Source: Flavihumibacter sp.
GTDB taxonomy: Bacteria > Bacteroidota > Bacteroidia > Chitinophagales > Chitinophagaceae
DNA: 5,231 bases
Assembly: GCA_025455285.1 (NCBI GenBank)
Contig: JALOMU010000166.1
Span: 1-5,231, forward strand
Reading direction: 5' to 3'
Shown here: positions 4,836 to 5,231 of the stretch, piece by piece
Layout: each line of letters begins with the position of its first letter
How positions within the stretch are numbered: the stretch's first letter is position 1
The notes under the pieces: model-generated
Seen by the model: the letters and a program-made list of their open reading frames with translations, nothing else
What the model was told of the DNA's origin: nothing
Database searches by the model: none
Position numbers and translations under genes: made by a program

Positions 4836-4843
4836 CAAACTTA
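4836..4843 (-). promoter_or_regulatory. Candidate -7 promoter element of the Cys-rich pair
   Basis: The minus strand reads TAAGTTTG, an exact TAnnTTTG match, 22 bases before ATG 4814, which would leave a short leader of roughly 15 bases. No clear TTG is present 17-23 bases further upstream; instead that interval holds the palindrome AACCGGTT (4848-4855), a possible operator between the two promoter boxes. Confidence 0.45.
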
Positions 4844-4864
4844 GGTGAACCGGTTGGCGCTTTA

Positions 4865-4880
4865 TTACGGGAAACCGTAA
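4865..4880. other. Small perfect hairpin, 6-bp stem with GAAA loop
   Basis: TTACGG (4865-4870) and CCGTAA (4875-4880) are perfect inverted repeats around GAAA. The hairpin lies 9 bases past the stop codon of the HTH gene and just upstream of the candidate promoter of the Cys-rich pair. No T tract follows on the minus strand (TAATAAAGC instead), so it is not a classical terminator; it may protect the mRNA 3' end or be a dyad protein site. Confidence 0.4.
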
Positions 4881-4888
4881 AATGGAAT

Positions 4889-5231
4889 TTAAATAATACC
4901 CAACTCCTTGCAGAATCCGATCAGCTGTTCATTCGTTGCGAAAGCATGCTCTTCTCTTAGCAGGCTTAATCTTTTCTCCACGCTGCTCAAGCCAGCCGGA
5001 CGAATATTTTGCTCCTGCAAATAGGCGGGGATATCTTTCTGACGAACGCCATCCGCCAGTAATTTTAAAAGCGCGATATCAAAGGAGCTGAACTCAAAGG
5101 CATTTTTTTTATCCAGCAATTGCTCGCTGAACACCAGTTGTCCGGGGGAGTCTTTGGTCACCACCTGATCAAAGGCGGGCGGTGCAAGGAGGGCGGCAGA
5201 ATTGGAGTTCCACACAAGCTCTTCCCTGCCA
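4889..5231 (-). CDS. LuxR-like HTH regulator, C-terminal part (5' end outside window)
   Basis: The frame stays open to the right edge (about 113 residues visible), so the true N-terminus is beyond the window; the GTG at 5215 is probably an internal Val codon. The last 65 residues look like a LuxR/GerE-type four-helix DNA-binding domain: F-D-I-A-L-L-K-L-L-A-D-G-V-R-Q-K-D-I (helices 1-2 start), L-S-S-V-E-K-R-L-S-L-L-R-E-E (recognition helix region) and A-T-N-E-Q-L-I-G-F-C-K-E-L-G-I-I (dimerisation helix). A Pro/Gly-containing insert (Q-E-Q-N-I-R-P-A-G) separates helices 2 and 3, longer than in canonical LuxR, a variant I associate with Bacteroidota response regulators. The segment before it (S-P-G-Q-L-V-F-S-E-Q) is a linker without recognisable receiver motifs. 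If a receiver domain precedes it, this is a response regulator; that cannot be seen here. It is on the same strand as the Cys-rich pair, 74 bases upstream, and could be transcribed with it. Confidence 0.65.
   Translation of the reverse strand, partial: GREELVWNSNSAALLAPPAFDQVVTKDSPGQLVFSEQLLDKKNAFEFSSFDIALLKLLADGVRQKDIPAYLQEQNIRPAGLSSVEKRLSLLREEHAFATNEQLIGFCKELGII

Overview
The window looks like chromosomal DNA from a Bacteroidota member, plausibly of the Chitinophagaceae type. The clues are an adenylate kinase with the short LID loop, a stand-alone LytTR regulator, DUF1569 and DinB-fold proteins, a pair of small cysteine-rich proteins I recall from this phylum, weak or absent Shine-Dalgarno sequences, and exact TAnnTTTG (-7 type) promoter elements. 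The lineage is inferred from family knowledge and was not tested by a search.

Layout from left to right. Bases 1-864 (+) hold the 3' part of adk, followed one base after its stop codon by a DUF1569/DinB-fold gene; the two are almost certainly one transcript. Bases 865-1029 are a convergent gap rich in short repeats. Bases 1030-1347 (-) encode a LytTR DNA-binding protein. Its upstream region carries two near-identical sequences exactly 21 bp apart, the geometry expected of a LytTR operator, so autoregulation is a good hypothesis. Bases 1500-2360 (-) are an AT-rich orphan gene of unknown function. Bases 2542-3477 (+) encode a ketopantoate reductase (PanE family), divergent from the orphan. Bases 3519-4013 (-) encode a DinB-fold protein with the His triad. 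Its long upstream region contains a five-copy, 11-bp tandem repeat with phased GGG runs. Bases 4382-4814 (-) are a two-gene unit of cysteine-rich proteins, both 69 residues long, preceded by a -7 promoter element and followed by two intrinsic terminators in tandem. Bases 4889-5231 (-) are the C-terminal part of a LuxR-like helix-turn-helix regulator cut by the window edge.

No phage, transposon, CRISPR, tRNA or rRNA is visible. The genes do not form one pathway: adk (nucleotide balance) and panE (pantothenate/CoA) are housekeeping functions, while the orphan gene, the LytTR gene and the Cys-rich pair look like lineage-specific accessory content. The most promising material for follow-up is the LytTR 21-bp repeat, the 11-bp array and the Cys-rich pair. 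I see no convincing defence or biosynthetic system.
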